A stretch of DNA of 39,451 bases. Origin: Muribaculaceae bacterium (GTDB taxonomy: Bacteria > Bacteroidota > Bacteroidia > Bacteroidales > Muribaculaceae). A model generated the notes under the pieces. It worked only from the letters and a program-made list of their open reading frames with translations, had not been told where the DNA came from and did not search any database. The DNA is taken from the NCBI GenBank assembly GCA_017557625.1, contig JAFYYG010000012.1:1-39451 (forward strand). Direction: 5' to 3'. The position numbers were made by a program, and so were the translations under genes. This document shows positions 33,632-39,451 of the stretch, piece after piece; the first letter of the stretch is position 1, and each line of letters starts with the position of its first letter.

Positions 33632-35728
33632 CTAGGATATCATTCCCCAGTTGGTTTCTCTTGAGAAGAGGAAGCGCATGTTGCGTTGTAGGAGTTGGTC
33701 GTCGGGGGTGGTGAGGTCGTAATCTTCGTCGAGGATACGTTGTGCCTCGTCGCGGGCAGCTTGGAGCACAACGCCGTCGCTGGCGAGGTTGGCGATGCGC
33801 AGGTTGAACGCCACGCCGCTCTGCTGTGTGCCTTCCATGTCGCCTGGTCCTCGCAGTTTCATGTCTTCCTCGGCGACCACGAAACCGTCGTTAGTCTGTG
33901 TCATCACCTCCAGGCGGTGGCGCGTCTCTTTTGTTACCTTATATTTTGACATCAGGATGCAGTAGCTTTGGTCGGCACCGCGCCCTACACGTCCCCTGAG
34001 CTGATGCAGTTGCGAGAGTCCGAACCGTTCGGCGTTCTCTATCACCATCACGCTGGCGTTTGGCACGTTCACGCCCACTTCAATCACTGTGGTAGAGACT
34101 AGGATGTGCGCCTTGCCGCTTGCGAAAAGCCCCATCTGATAATCCTTCTCGCTGGGTTTCATCTTGCCGTGGACATAAGCTACATTATAGCTTGGGAAGT
34201 TCTCACGGATTATCTCATAACCTTCCTCAAGGGCACGCAGGTCGAGTTTTTCGTTTTCCTCGATGAGAGGATATACGATGTAGCACTGTCGGCCTTTTTT
34301 AAGTTCTTGGCCAATGAAGTGATATACTGCCATGTGATTGTTTTCATAGCGAAGTACTGTAGTCACAGGTTTGCGGCCAGGCGGCAGTTCGTCGATAACG
34401 CTCACGTCGAGGTCGCCATAGACCGTCATAGCAAGGGTGCGCGGGATGGGTGTAGCTGTCATCACCAGCACATGGGGTGGGGTAGTATTCTTGCGCCACA
34501 GTTTGGCACGCTGCGCCACGCCGAAGCGGTGCTGCTCGTCGATGATCGCTAGTCCCAAATTCTTGAACTGCACGGTGTCCTCGATCAGAGCGTGGGTGCC
34601 GATGAGGATGTTGAGCTCGCTGCTCATCAACTGCTCGTGAATCTTGTCGCGCTCCTTTTTGCGGGTGGAACCGGTAAGTAATGCCGCCTTTAGCCCCACC
34701 GCCTGCGCCATCTCACCTATGCTCTCATAATGCTGTGTGGCAAGAATCTCGGTGGGTGCCATAATGCACGCCTGATAACCGTTGTCGGCAGCTAAAAGCA
34801 TGGTCATAAATGCCACAATCGTCTTTCCGCTGCCCACATCGCCCTGGAGCAGTCGGTTCATCTGCTTGCCGCTACCCATGTCGTGGCGAATCTCCTTGAT
34901 GACACGTTTTTGCGCACCAGTGAGCGGGAATTTCAGGTAGCTCTTATAGAAGTTGTTGAAATAGTCACCCACATGCGAGAACACATGCCCAGGCACCTGT
35001 GCGTTGCGGCCCTTGATGTATTTGAGGATGTTCATTTGCAGGAAGAACAACTCCTCAAACTTCAACCGCCGCTGGGCTTGTTGCAGCTGTGTGATGCTTT
35101 GCGGGGTGTGAATGTTGAAAAGCGCCTCCTTTAAAGGCATGAGTTTATAGCGGTCGATAATTGACTGCGGCAGTGTCTCTTGAATGCTTTTAAATAGTTC
35201 ATGGTCAAGCAGTGATTTGATAATCTTCTGCATCACACGAGTGGTGATGTTGCGGTTGTGCATCTTCTCAGTGAGAGTATATACTCCCACGAGGCCACGG
35301 TTCAGTGCCTCGGGTTTGTATGGGTCCACCTCGGGATGAGCCATATTGTAGTGGCTTTTGTAGATGGTGGGTTTGCCGAAGAGGATATATTCCTTGCCGG
35401 TGTGGTAGTTTTCCATGATGTATTTCACACGGTTGAACCACACTACCTCGATTGTGCCTGTGCCATCGGTGAACAGGGCGTTCAAGCGTCGTTTAGCGCC
35501 CTCGCCTTGTGGAGCGAACGAGATAAAACGGCCTTTGAGCTGTATGTAAGGCATCTCGCCCTGCATCTCGCTGATTTTGTGGATGGTAGAGCGGTCAATA
35601 TAGCGGAAGGGAAAATAATAGAGCAAGTCATAGAACGAATGGATATCCAGCTCTTTCCCCAGCAGTTCGGCACGCTTTGGCCCCACGCCAGGCAGGTATT
35701 TTATGTCGGTATTAGCAAGTCGTTGCAT
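33632..35728 (-). CDS. recG: ATP-dependent DNA helicase RecG
   Basis: 698 aa from the ATG at 35728, whose product begins MQRLANTDIKYLPGVGPKRAELLG like other Bacteroidales RecG; an in-frame ATG at 35773 would add 15 atypical residues. RecG remodels stalled replication forks and Holliday junctions. An N-terminal wedge/OB domain has YIQLKGRFISF and FTDGTGTIEVVWFN. The helicase core has Walker A GDVGSGKT (296-303), MAPTEILA, DEQH (397-400), MTATPIPRTLAM, TVIEVGVNVPNA and QLRGRVGRG. It lies 102 bp downstream of ispD on the same strand, probably in one operon. The spacer is rich in AACAA-type short repeats. Confidence 0.97.
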   Translation of the reverse strand: MQRLANTDIKYLPGVGPKRAELLGKELDIHSFYDLLYYFPFRYIDRSTIHKISEMQGEMPYIQLKGRFISFAPQGEGAKRRLNALFTDGTGTIEVVWFNRVKYIMENYHTGKEYILFGKPTIYKSHYNMAHPEVDPYKPEALNRGLVGVYTLTEKMHNRNITTRVMQKIIKSLLDHELFKSIQETLPQSIIDRYKLMPLKEALFNIHTPQSITQLQQAQRRLKFEELFFLQMNILKYIKGRNAQVPGHVFSHVGDYFNNFYKSYLKFPLTGAQKRVIKEIRHDMGSGKQMNRLLQGDVGSGKTIVAFMTMLLAADNGYQACIMAPTEILATQHYESIGEMAQAVGLKAALLTGSTRKKERDKIHEQLMSSELNILIGTHALIEDTVQFKNLGLAIIDEQHRFGVAQRAKLWRKNTTPPHVLVMTATPIPRTLAMTVYGDLDVSVIDELPPGRKPVTTVLRYENNHMAVYHFIGQELKKGRQCYIVYPLIEENEKLDLRALEEGYEIIRENFPSYNVAYVHGKMKPSEKDYQMGLFASGKAHILVSTTVIEVGVNVPNASVMVIENAERFGLSQLHQLRGRVGRGADQSYCILMSKYKVTKETRHRLEVMTQTNDGFVVAEEDMKLRGPGDMEGTQQSGVAFNLRIANLASDGVVLQAARDEAQRILDEDYDLTTPDDQLLQRNMRFLFSRETNWGMIS

Positions 35729-35830
35729 TGTAAGTTTGTCTTTTGGCAGGATTATTTCAAACAACACTAACAACTCAAAAACAACTACTACAAATATTTT
35801 TTATTGTTGTTTAGTTTGTTAAATTGTTGT

Positions 35831-36544
35831 TTAAGTTGTTTGATTTTGTGGCATATCTTTTATCAACTCATTTGCGATAATCATATCAATAGGGGTGGTG
35901 ATTTTTATATTTGTGACTTCTCCCTCAACGAGAATTACTTGATGCCTAGCGCTTTCCACCACGCTGGCGTCATCGGTGAACAGTGGCGACTCGTCAACGT
36001 CGTAAGCGCCTTTAAGCAGCTCGGCACGGAAGGTCTGGGGAGTCTGTACAGCACGGAGCGATGAGCGCAGCAATTGGCGGGAAGTGCCATCGTCAAGCAC
36101 TTGGCGAATACTGTCGTTAGGGTTGACTACAGGGATTGCGCTGCCAGTTGTTTGAGCAATGTCGTAGCAGCGGTTTATCAGCTCCACGCTCGCCAATGGG
36201 CGCACTCCATCGTGCACCGCTACTAGGTCGCCATCGGCAAGGTCTTCGATAGCTGCGATGCCGTTTTTCACCGACTCAAAACGAGTCTTGCCACCAGTAG
36301 CAACAGTGTGAGTGACAGGGAAGTTACTGTCTTTGCACATCGCCATCCACATCTCCTGATGCTCAGCAGGAAGTACCACGACGATTGTTGCCCCAGCTTG
36401 GTCAAACTTCTCAATAGTGTGCATCAACACCGCCTTGCCCTCAAGTGGCAAAAACTGCTTAGGCACCTCACTTCCAAATCGCGTCCCGCTGCCACCTGCT
36501 ACTATTATCGCATGTCGCTTGCTATTCTTCTCGCTCATAGTCAT
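35831..36544 (-). CDS. ispD: 2-C-methyl-D-erythritol 4-phosphate cytidylyltransferase
   Basis: 237 aa; a second Met two codons in is also a possible start. It joins CTP and MEP to CDP-ME in the non-mevalonate isoprenoid pathway. The nucleotide-binding signature GGSGTRFGSEVPKQFLPL is at the N-terminus. TGGKTRFESVKNGI, VAVHDGVRP (metal-binding Asp), QTPQTFRAELLKGAY and the C-terminal TDDASVVES and VEGEVTNIKITTPID are typical. Length matches the family. Transcription starts from a consensus promoter embedded in a repeat element, leaving a very short leader, and probably continues into recG. Confidence 0.96.
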   Translation of the reverse strand: MTMSEKNSKRHAIIVAGGSGTRFGSEVPKQFLPLEGKAVLMHTIEKFDQAGATIVVVLPAEHQEMWMAMCKDSNFPVTHTVATGGKTRFESVKNGIAAIEDLADGDLVAVHDGVRPLASVELINRCYDIAQTTGSAIPVVNPNDSIRQVLDDGTSRQLLRSSLRAVQTPQTFRAELLKGAYDVDESPLFTDDASVVESARHQVILVEGEVTNIKITTPIDMIIANELIKDMPQNQTT

Positions 36545-36560
36545 TCAATATTTCTTGTTG

Positions 36561-36592
36561 CAAAATTAGTGCAAGTTGAGGGAAATGCCAAA
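36561..36592 (-). promoter_or_regulatory. Consensus ispD promoter
   Basis: On the minus strand TTTG (36592-36589), 20-bp spacer, TAATTTTG (36568-36561), then the ispD start 17 bp later. The -33 element falls in the hairpin of the surrounding repeat. Confidence 0.8.
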
Positions 36593-36638
36593 TTTATTTG
36601 AGCATTTCCGAAACGTAGCCTAATTTATCCAAAAATAG
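36561..36638 (-). repeat. Promoter-hairpin repeat element, ispD copy
   Basis: Minus strand: TATTTTTG followed by GATAAATTAGGC, then a hairpin (GGAAATGC/GCATTTCC at 36581-36588 and 36602-36609), then CTTGCACTAATTTTG. The same order occurs in two copies at 39109-39258 with unrelated hairpin sequences. Confidence 0.7.
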
Positions 36639-36747
36639 CAAGAAGATTATGCTTGGACAAATTTATTCTTGTTTTTGTGGTCGCAAACTCGTAGTAAACT
36701 ATTAGAAAATCTTTGTAAGAAAAACTGCAATATTTTTGAACCAATAC

Positions 36748-36784
36748 TTGCAGGTATAGAAAAATATACCTATTTTTGCAAAAA
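36748..36784 (+). promoter_or_regulatory. Promoter with operator-like palindromes
   Basis: TTG (36748-36750), 20-bp spacer, TATTTTTG (36771-36778). The spacer holds the inverted repeat AGGTATA (36752-36758) and TATACCT (36765-36771). TTTTTGCAAAAA (36773-36784) is a perfect 12-bp palindrome over the -7 box. The DUF4160 ATG follows at 36795. This placement suits repression by the HTH protein of the same operon. Confidence 0.65.
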
Positions 36785-36794
36785 AATATTTGCT

Positions 36795-37040
36795 ATGCCT
36801 ACTATATTTGAAATTTTTGGACTAAGATTTTTCTTTTTTGCCAATGAACATGAACCGATTCATGTTCACGTTGTAAAGGGTGATGATAGTGCTAAAATTG
36901 CAATCAATCCCAAGGTAGAACTTGTTTTTAACCATGGCTTAAAAGCAAAAGATTTAAAACGTGCGCTTCAACTTGCAGAGATGTACAAAGACGACATCAT
37001 TGAAAAATGGTATTACTATCAAAATCAACTGAAAAAATGA
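36795..37040 (+). CDS. DUF4160 protein, probable toxin-antitoxin-like partner
   Basis: 81 aa from the ATG at 36795; upstream in-frame starts would overlap the promoter. It begins MPTIFEIFGLRFFFFANEHE and has HEPIHVHV, the conserved His-rich motif of DUF4160, followed by LKAKDLKRALQLAEMYKDDIIEKW, the usual C-terminal helices. The stop codon overlaps the start of the next gene (ATGA). DUF4160 and DUF2442 genes are commonly paired and have been suggested to form toxin-antitoxin-like modules. Which member is toxic, if any, cannot be read from the sequence. Confidence 0.85.
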   Translation: MPTIFEIFGLRFFFFANEHEPIHVHVVKGDDSAKIAINPKVELVFNHGLKAKDLKRALQLAEMYKDDIIEKWYYYQNQLKK

Positions 37041-37453
37041 ATGAAGTAATTGAGAATTTTTGGTTTGAGAACGAACGGATTTACATACGCACTAATGAGG
37101 CAAATGTATATAGTCGTCCATTGGGTGTGTTCCCTATTTTATGTAACGCCACTCCCGAACAGAGGGAAGAAGGACGTATTGTTCTAAGAGGAGAAGCCTT
37201 AAGATGGGATAACATTGATGAAGACATTCACATCTCTTCTTTCTATAAAAAAGATGAACCTGTTGAGAATGAAATTATGATTATTTTTAGTAGTTTACCA
37301 CAACTCAACATAAAGCAATTTGCTCAATCTATAGGTATTAACTACACGTTGTTGTCCAGCTATATCAATGGTTCAAAGAAACCAAGCAAGCAAAGAATTC
37401 AGTTTATAAAGGATGGTCTACGCAACCTAGGAAGAGAACTCCTCGCAATATAA
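37037..37453 (+). CDS. DUF2442 protein with C-terminal helix-turn-helix
   Basis: 138 aa from the ATG at 37037, which overlaps the stop of the DUF4160 gene. The N-terminal DUF2442 domain has FPILCNATPEQRE, LRGEALRWDNIDEDIHISSF, typical of the family. The C-terminal 50 residues (LNIKQFAQSIGINYTLLSSY followed by INGSKKPSKQ) form an XRE-like helix-turn-helix. It is probably the DNA-binding regulator of the pair, acting on the palindromes at 36752-36784. A longer ORF from 37007 overlaps the previous gene and is not preferred. Confidence 0.85.
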   Translation: MNEVIENFWFENERIYIRTNEANVYSRPLGVFPILCNATPEQREEGRIVLRGEALRWDNIDEDIHISSFYKKDEPVENEIMIIFSSLPQLNIKQFAQSIGINYTLLSSYINGSKKPSKQRIQFIKDGLRNLGRELLAI

Positions 37454-37478
37454 TTTATTTTACCATAAAATTAATGCA

Positions 37479-39029
37479 ATGTTTAAGAGATTTATATCCA
37501 TATTATTTGTGACATTATTTGTCTTTGCAGCAAATTTTGCTAATGCCGAGGAGAGAATAAAGATGACATTAGATGGTGGCGTCTATACAATTCCTTGCGA
37601 GGTGAATGGACTGCGTATGAAATTCATCTTTGATACAGGAGCATCTATGGTTTCTATATCAATGACCGAAGCAAGGTTTATGTATAAAAACGGTTATATT
37701 GATGATGACGATTTTACTGGAACTGCAAAAACTCGTATTGCCAATGGTGATATAGAAGAAAACATGAAACTAACACTGAGGGAAGTAAAGGTTGGCAGCA
37801 AAACAATCCACAATGTTGAAGCACTTGTTTCAAATTCAGCCAATGCCCCTTTGTTGCTCGGACAATCAGTGTTACGTCAGTTAGGCACATGGTCTATAGA
37901 TGGTGATTGTTTTGTAATAAAGGACGGTAGCAATTATGATGACGAAGAAGAGGATGAGGCCTACCCTGATGAGGCTGACAGGCTATACAAATTGGCATTA
38001 CAGTATTTGAATTCTGGGGACAAAAAGAATGCAATTGAATGTTTTAATGAAGCTGCTCAGATTTATTATGACCTAAATGATTTTGAAAATTATTACAACA
38101 TAGCTAAAAAATCAGCTAATCTGGGAAGTTCAGAGGGACAAAACAACCTTGGCTTTTGCTATAATGAAGGGCTTTACGTTTCACAAGATTACAAACAGGC
38201 TGTCTATTGGTACAAAAAAGCAGCCGAACAAGGATACGATTTAGCTCAGTATAATATGGCTCTCCATTATAATAGTGGAGAGGGCGTTACAAAAAATATC
38301 CGGCAAGCTGTCTATTGGTATAAAAAAGCTGCAGTACAAGGATATGATTTAGCGCAGTTTAATTTAGGATTATGTTATTATAACGGAGAAGGTGTTGCTA
38401 AAAACTATGAGCAAGCAGTTTATTGGTATAAGAAAGCTGCAGAGCAAGGATATGCCAGGGCGCAATATAATTTAGGTGTTTGTTATGACAATGGTGATGG
38501 TGTCGCTCAAAGTTACCAGCAGGCAGTCTATTGGTACACAAAAGCTGCAGAGCAAGGACATGCCTCGGCGCAATTTAATTTAGGTCTTTGTTATAAGAAA
38601 GGTGATGGTGTCGCTCAAAGTTACCAGCAGGCAGTCTATTGGTACAAAAAAGCCGCAGAGCAAGGAGATGCTGAGGCGCAATGTAATTTAGGTGTTTGTT
38701 ATTACAATGGTGATGGTGTCGCTCAAAGTTACCAGCAGGCAGTCTATTGGTACAAAAAAGCCGCAGAGCAAGGATATGCCGGGGCTCAATATAATTTAGG
38801 TGTTTGTTATGACAATGGTGATGGTGTCGCTCAAAGTTACCAGCAGGCAGGCTATTGGTTCAAACAAGCTGCAGAGCAAGGACATGCCATGGCGCAATAC
38901 AATTTAGGTGTTTGTTATGACAATGGTGATGGTGTTCCTCAAAGCAAAAAAGAAGCCAAATACTGGTTCAGAAAAGCTGCTGCACAAGGAGACCGTGATG
39001 CTCAAATCATGCTTGAGAAACTGCAATGA
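37479..39029 (+). CDS. Secreted retropepsin-like aspartic protease with eight Sel1 repeats
   Basis: 516 aa. Signal peptide 1-23 (FISILFVTLFVFAANFANA). Residues 30-148 are a clan AA aspartic protease-like domain with the catalytic FIFDTGAS and the later PLLLGQSVLRQLG; such domains work as dimers. A short acidic linker (DDEEEDEAYPDEADR) and a TPR-like pair of helices follow. Residues 218-505 are eight 36-residue Sel1 repeats of the form AxAQYNLGVCYxNGDGVAQS and YQQAVYWYKKAAEQG. The combination of a peptidase with a repeat scaffold suggests processing or binding of a protein partner in the periplasm; the substrate is unknown. It is 25 bp from the preceding gene, but the AT-rich gap could hold a promoter. 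Confidence 0.9.
   Translation: MFKRFISILFVTLFVFAANFANAEERIKMTLDGGVYTIPCEVNGLRMKFIFDTGASMVSISMTEARFMYKNGYIDDDDFTGTAKTRIANGDIEENMKLTLREVKVGSKTIHNVEALVSNSANAPLLLGQSVLRQLGTWSIDGDCFVIKDGSNYDDEEEDEAYPDEADRLYKLALQYLNSGDKKNAIECFNEAAQIYYDLNDFENYYNIAKKSANLGSSEGQNNLGFCYNEGLYVSQDYKQAVYWYKKAAEQGYDLAQYNMALHYNSGEGVTKNIRQAVYWYKKAAVQGYDLAQFNLGLCYYNGEGVAKNYEQAVYWYKKAAEQGYARAQYNLGVCYDNGDGVAQSYQQAVYWYTKAAEQGHASAQFNLGLCYKKGDGVAQSYQQAVYWYKKAAEQGDAEAQCNLGVCYYNGDGVAQSYQQAVYWYKKAAEQGYAGAQYNLGVCYDNGDGVAQSYQQAGYWFKQAAEQGHAMAQYNLGVCYDNGDGVPQSKKEAKYWFRKAAAQGDRDAQIMLEKLQ
38130..38993 (+). repeat. Eight in-frame 108-bp tandem repeats (Sel1)
   Basis: Each unit encodes one 36-residue Sel1 repeat. Units 4-7 (38454-38885) share long nearly identical DNA stretches, for example GTCGCTCAAAGTTACCAGCA, indicating recent duplication or conversion. 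The outer units are more diverged. Confidence 0.9.
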
Positions 39030-39043
39030 TTTTTACCCAAAAA

Positions 39044-39062
39044 CGTCGCAATTTTTGCGACG
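39044..39062. terminator. Short hairpin after the Sel1 gene
   Basis: CGTCGCAA (39044-39051) pairs with TTGCGACG (39055-39062). No T run follows on the plus strand, so termination is uncertain. Confidence 0.5.
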
Positions 39063-39070
39063 ATTCAAAA

Positions 39071-39112
39071 AACTGTCAACTAATAACTGAAAACTAAAAA
39101 CTAATTACTACC
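39071..39112. repeat. Heptamer array (AACTAAN type)
   Basis: Six in-phase units: AACTGTC, AACTAAT, AACTGAA, AACTAAA, AACTAAT, TACTACC. The last unit overlaps the promoter-like TACCTTTG at 39109-39116. Confidence 0.85.
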
Positions 39113-39258
39113 TTTGGATAAATTAGGCTGCACCTCCGAAATAAAAATGAAAAACTTTGTTTTTCATTTTTATTTCACTCGGCTTGCACTAATTTTGGAT
39201 AAATTAGGCGGCGTCGAGTGAACTTTCAAGATAGAAATGCATAATTTTATCTTGAAAA
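39109..39258 (+). repeat. Two tandem copies of the promoter-hairpin element
   Basis: Copy one: TACCTTTG plus GATAAATTAGGC (39109-39128), then a perfect 18-bp hairpin (39138-39155 with 39159-39176, loop TTT). Copy two starts 81 bp later: CTTGCACTAATTTTG, GATAAATTAGGC (39190-39209), then a different hairpin, TTTCAAGATA/TATCTTGAAA (39224-39233 and 39248-39257). No gene lies within. Confidence 0.75.
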
Positions 39259-39261
39259 ATA

Positions 39262-39428
39262 ATAATGATGTGCTGTTAGAATCGGAAATAACTTTGTAGT
39301 GTAGCGAAGTGTAACGGAGAAGTTATTCTGATTTTAACAGCGGGTCAGCAGGCAATGCAAAAAAATGAGGAAACCGAAGTTCCCTCAAAATGAATTAAAT
39401 TTGCATTGCTAATATGACACATTTAACT
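39262..39428 (-). ncRNA. Candidate structured RNA or untranslated leader
   Basis: A minus-strand -7 box, TACCTTTG (39442-39435), would start transcription near 39428. Downstream are two long hairpins. One is at 39410-39347, with AGCAATGCAA/TTGCATTGC ends and an inner GAGGGAAC-UUCG-GUUUCCUC helix. The other is at 39340-39273, a 21-bp imperfect stem with CTGTTA/TAACAG ends. No ORF was seen. The -33 region lies outside the window and no RNA family is recognised. Confidence 0.35.
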
Positions 39429-39451
39429 CGAGAGCAAAGGTACGCAATTTA

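Noticed and set aside
39273-39340. Integron attC site
   Set aside because: The imperfect inverted repeat with TAACAG ends was considered, but no clear core RYYYAAC/GTTRRRY pair, integrase or cassette was seen.

Overview
The window looks like a chromosomal segment of a Bacteroidales bacterium, probably Muribaculaceae- or Prevotella-like. Promoters fit the Bacteroidota pattern (-7 box TAnnTTTG, sometimes with TTTG or TTG about 20 bp upstream). Few starts have a Shine-Dalgarno. The housekeeping genes (lpxK, sppA, ispD-recG, fmt, pnp) are Bacteroidales-like. I saw no rRNA, tRNA, CRISPR array, transposase or integrase.

Layout. (1) 1-6423: a 5'-truncated kinesin-light-chain-like TPR protein, a soluble protein with two Rossmann/TrkA-N-like domains and a RyR-type C-terminus, and a membrane protein with channel-like helices ahead of the same tandem Rossmann plus RyR arrangement. 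This is the best candidate for an undescribed sensory or conflict system. (2) 6424-7334: a large inverted repeat, terminators, a 48-aa membrane miniprotein and a periplasmic FMN-binding protein on the minus strand. (3) 7559-12554: threonylcarbamoyl-AMP synthase, polyprenyl-phosphate sugar-phosphate transferase, ClC chloride transporter and methionyl-tRNA formyltransferase. (4) 12715-13215: a lipoprotein, followed by a spacer with a MITE-like element. (5) 13931-21727: sppA-lpxK-punA, then a block of secreted or membrane hypotheticals including one gene remnant, then thiL. (6) 21808-27251: three TonB-C-domain secreted proteins interleaved with two transmembrane Hanks-type Ser/Thr kinases; a C-terminal 'GPTGDY' helical module is shared by two of the TonB proteins and one kinase. 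(7) 27535-33587: pnp, two secreted paralogues of unknown function and a dicarboxylate/amino-acid:cation symporter. (8) Minus strand 33632-36544: recG and ispD. (9) 36748-39029: a DUF4160/DUF2442-HTH pair with an operator-like promoter, and a secreted retropepsin-like protein with eight Sel1 repeats. (10) 39030-39451: repeats and structured DNA.

The strongest signal outside the genes is in the spacers. Many hold tandem arrays of 7-, 8- or 9-bp units with exact periodicity but different sequences, often ending within a few bases of a start codon. A second repeat family combines the promoter core TAnnTTTG, the string GATAAATTAGGC and a hairpin whose sequence differs in every copy while its pairing is kept. 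One copy of it supplies the apparent ispD promoter.
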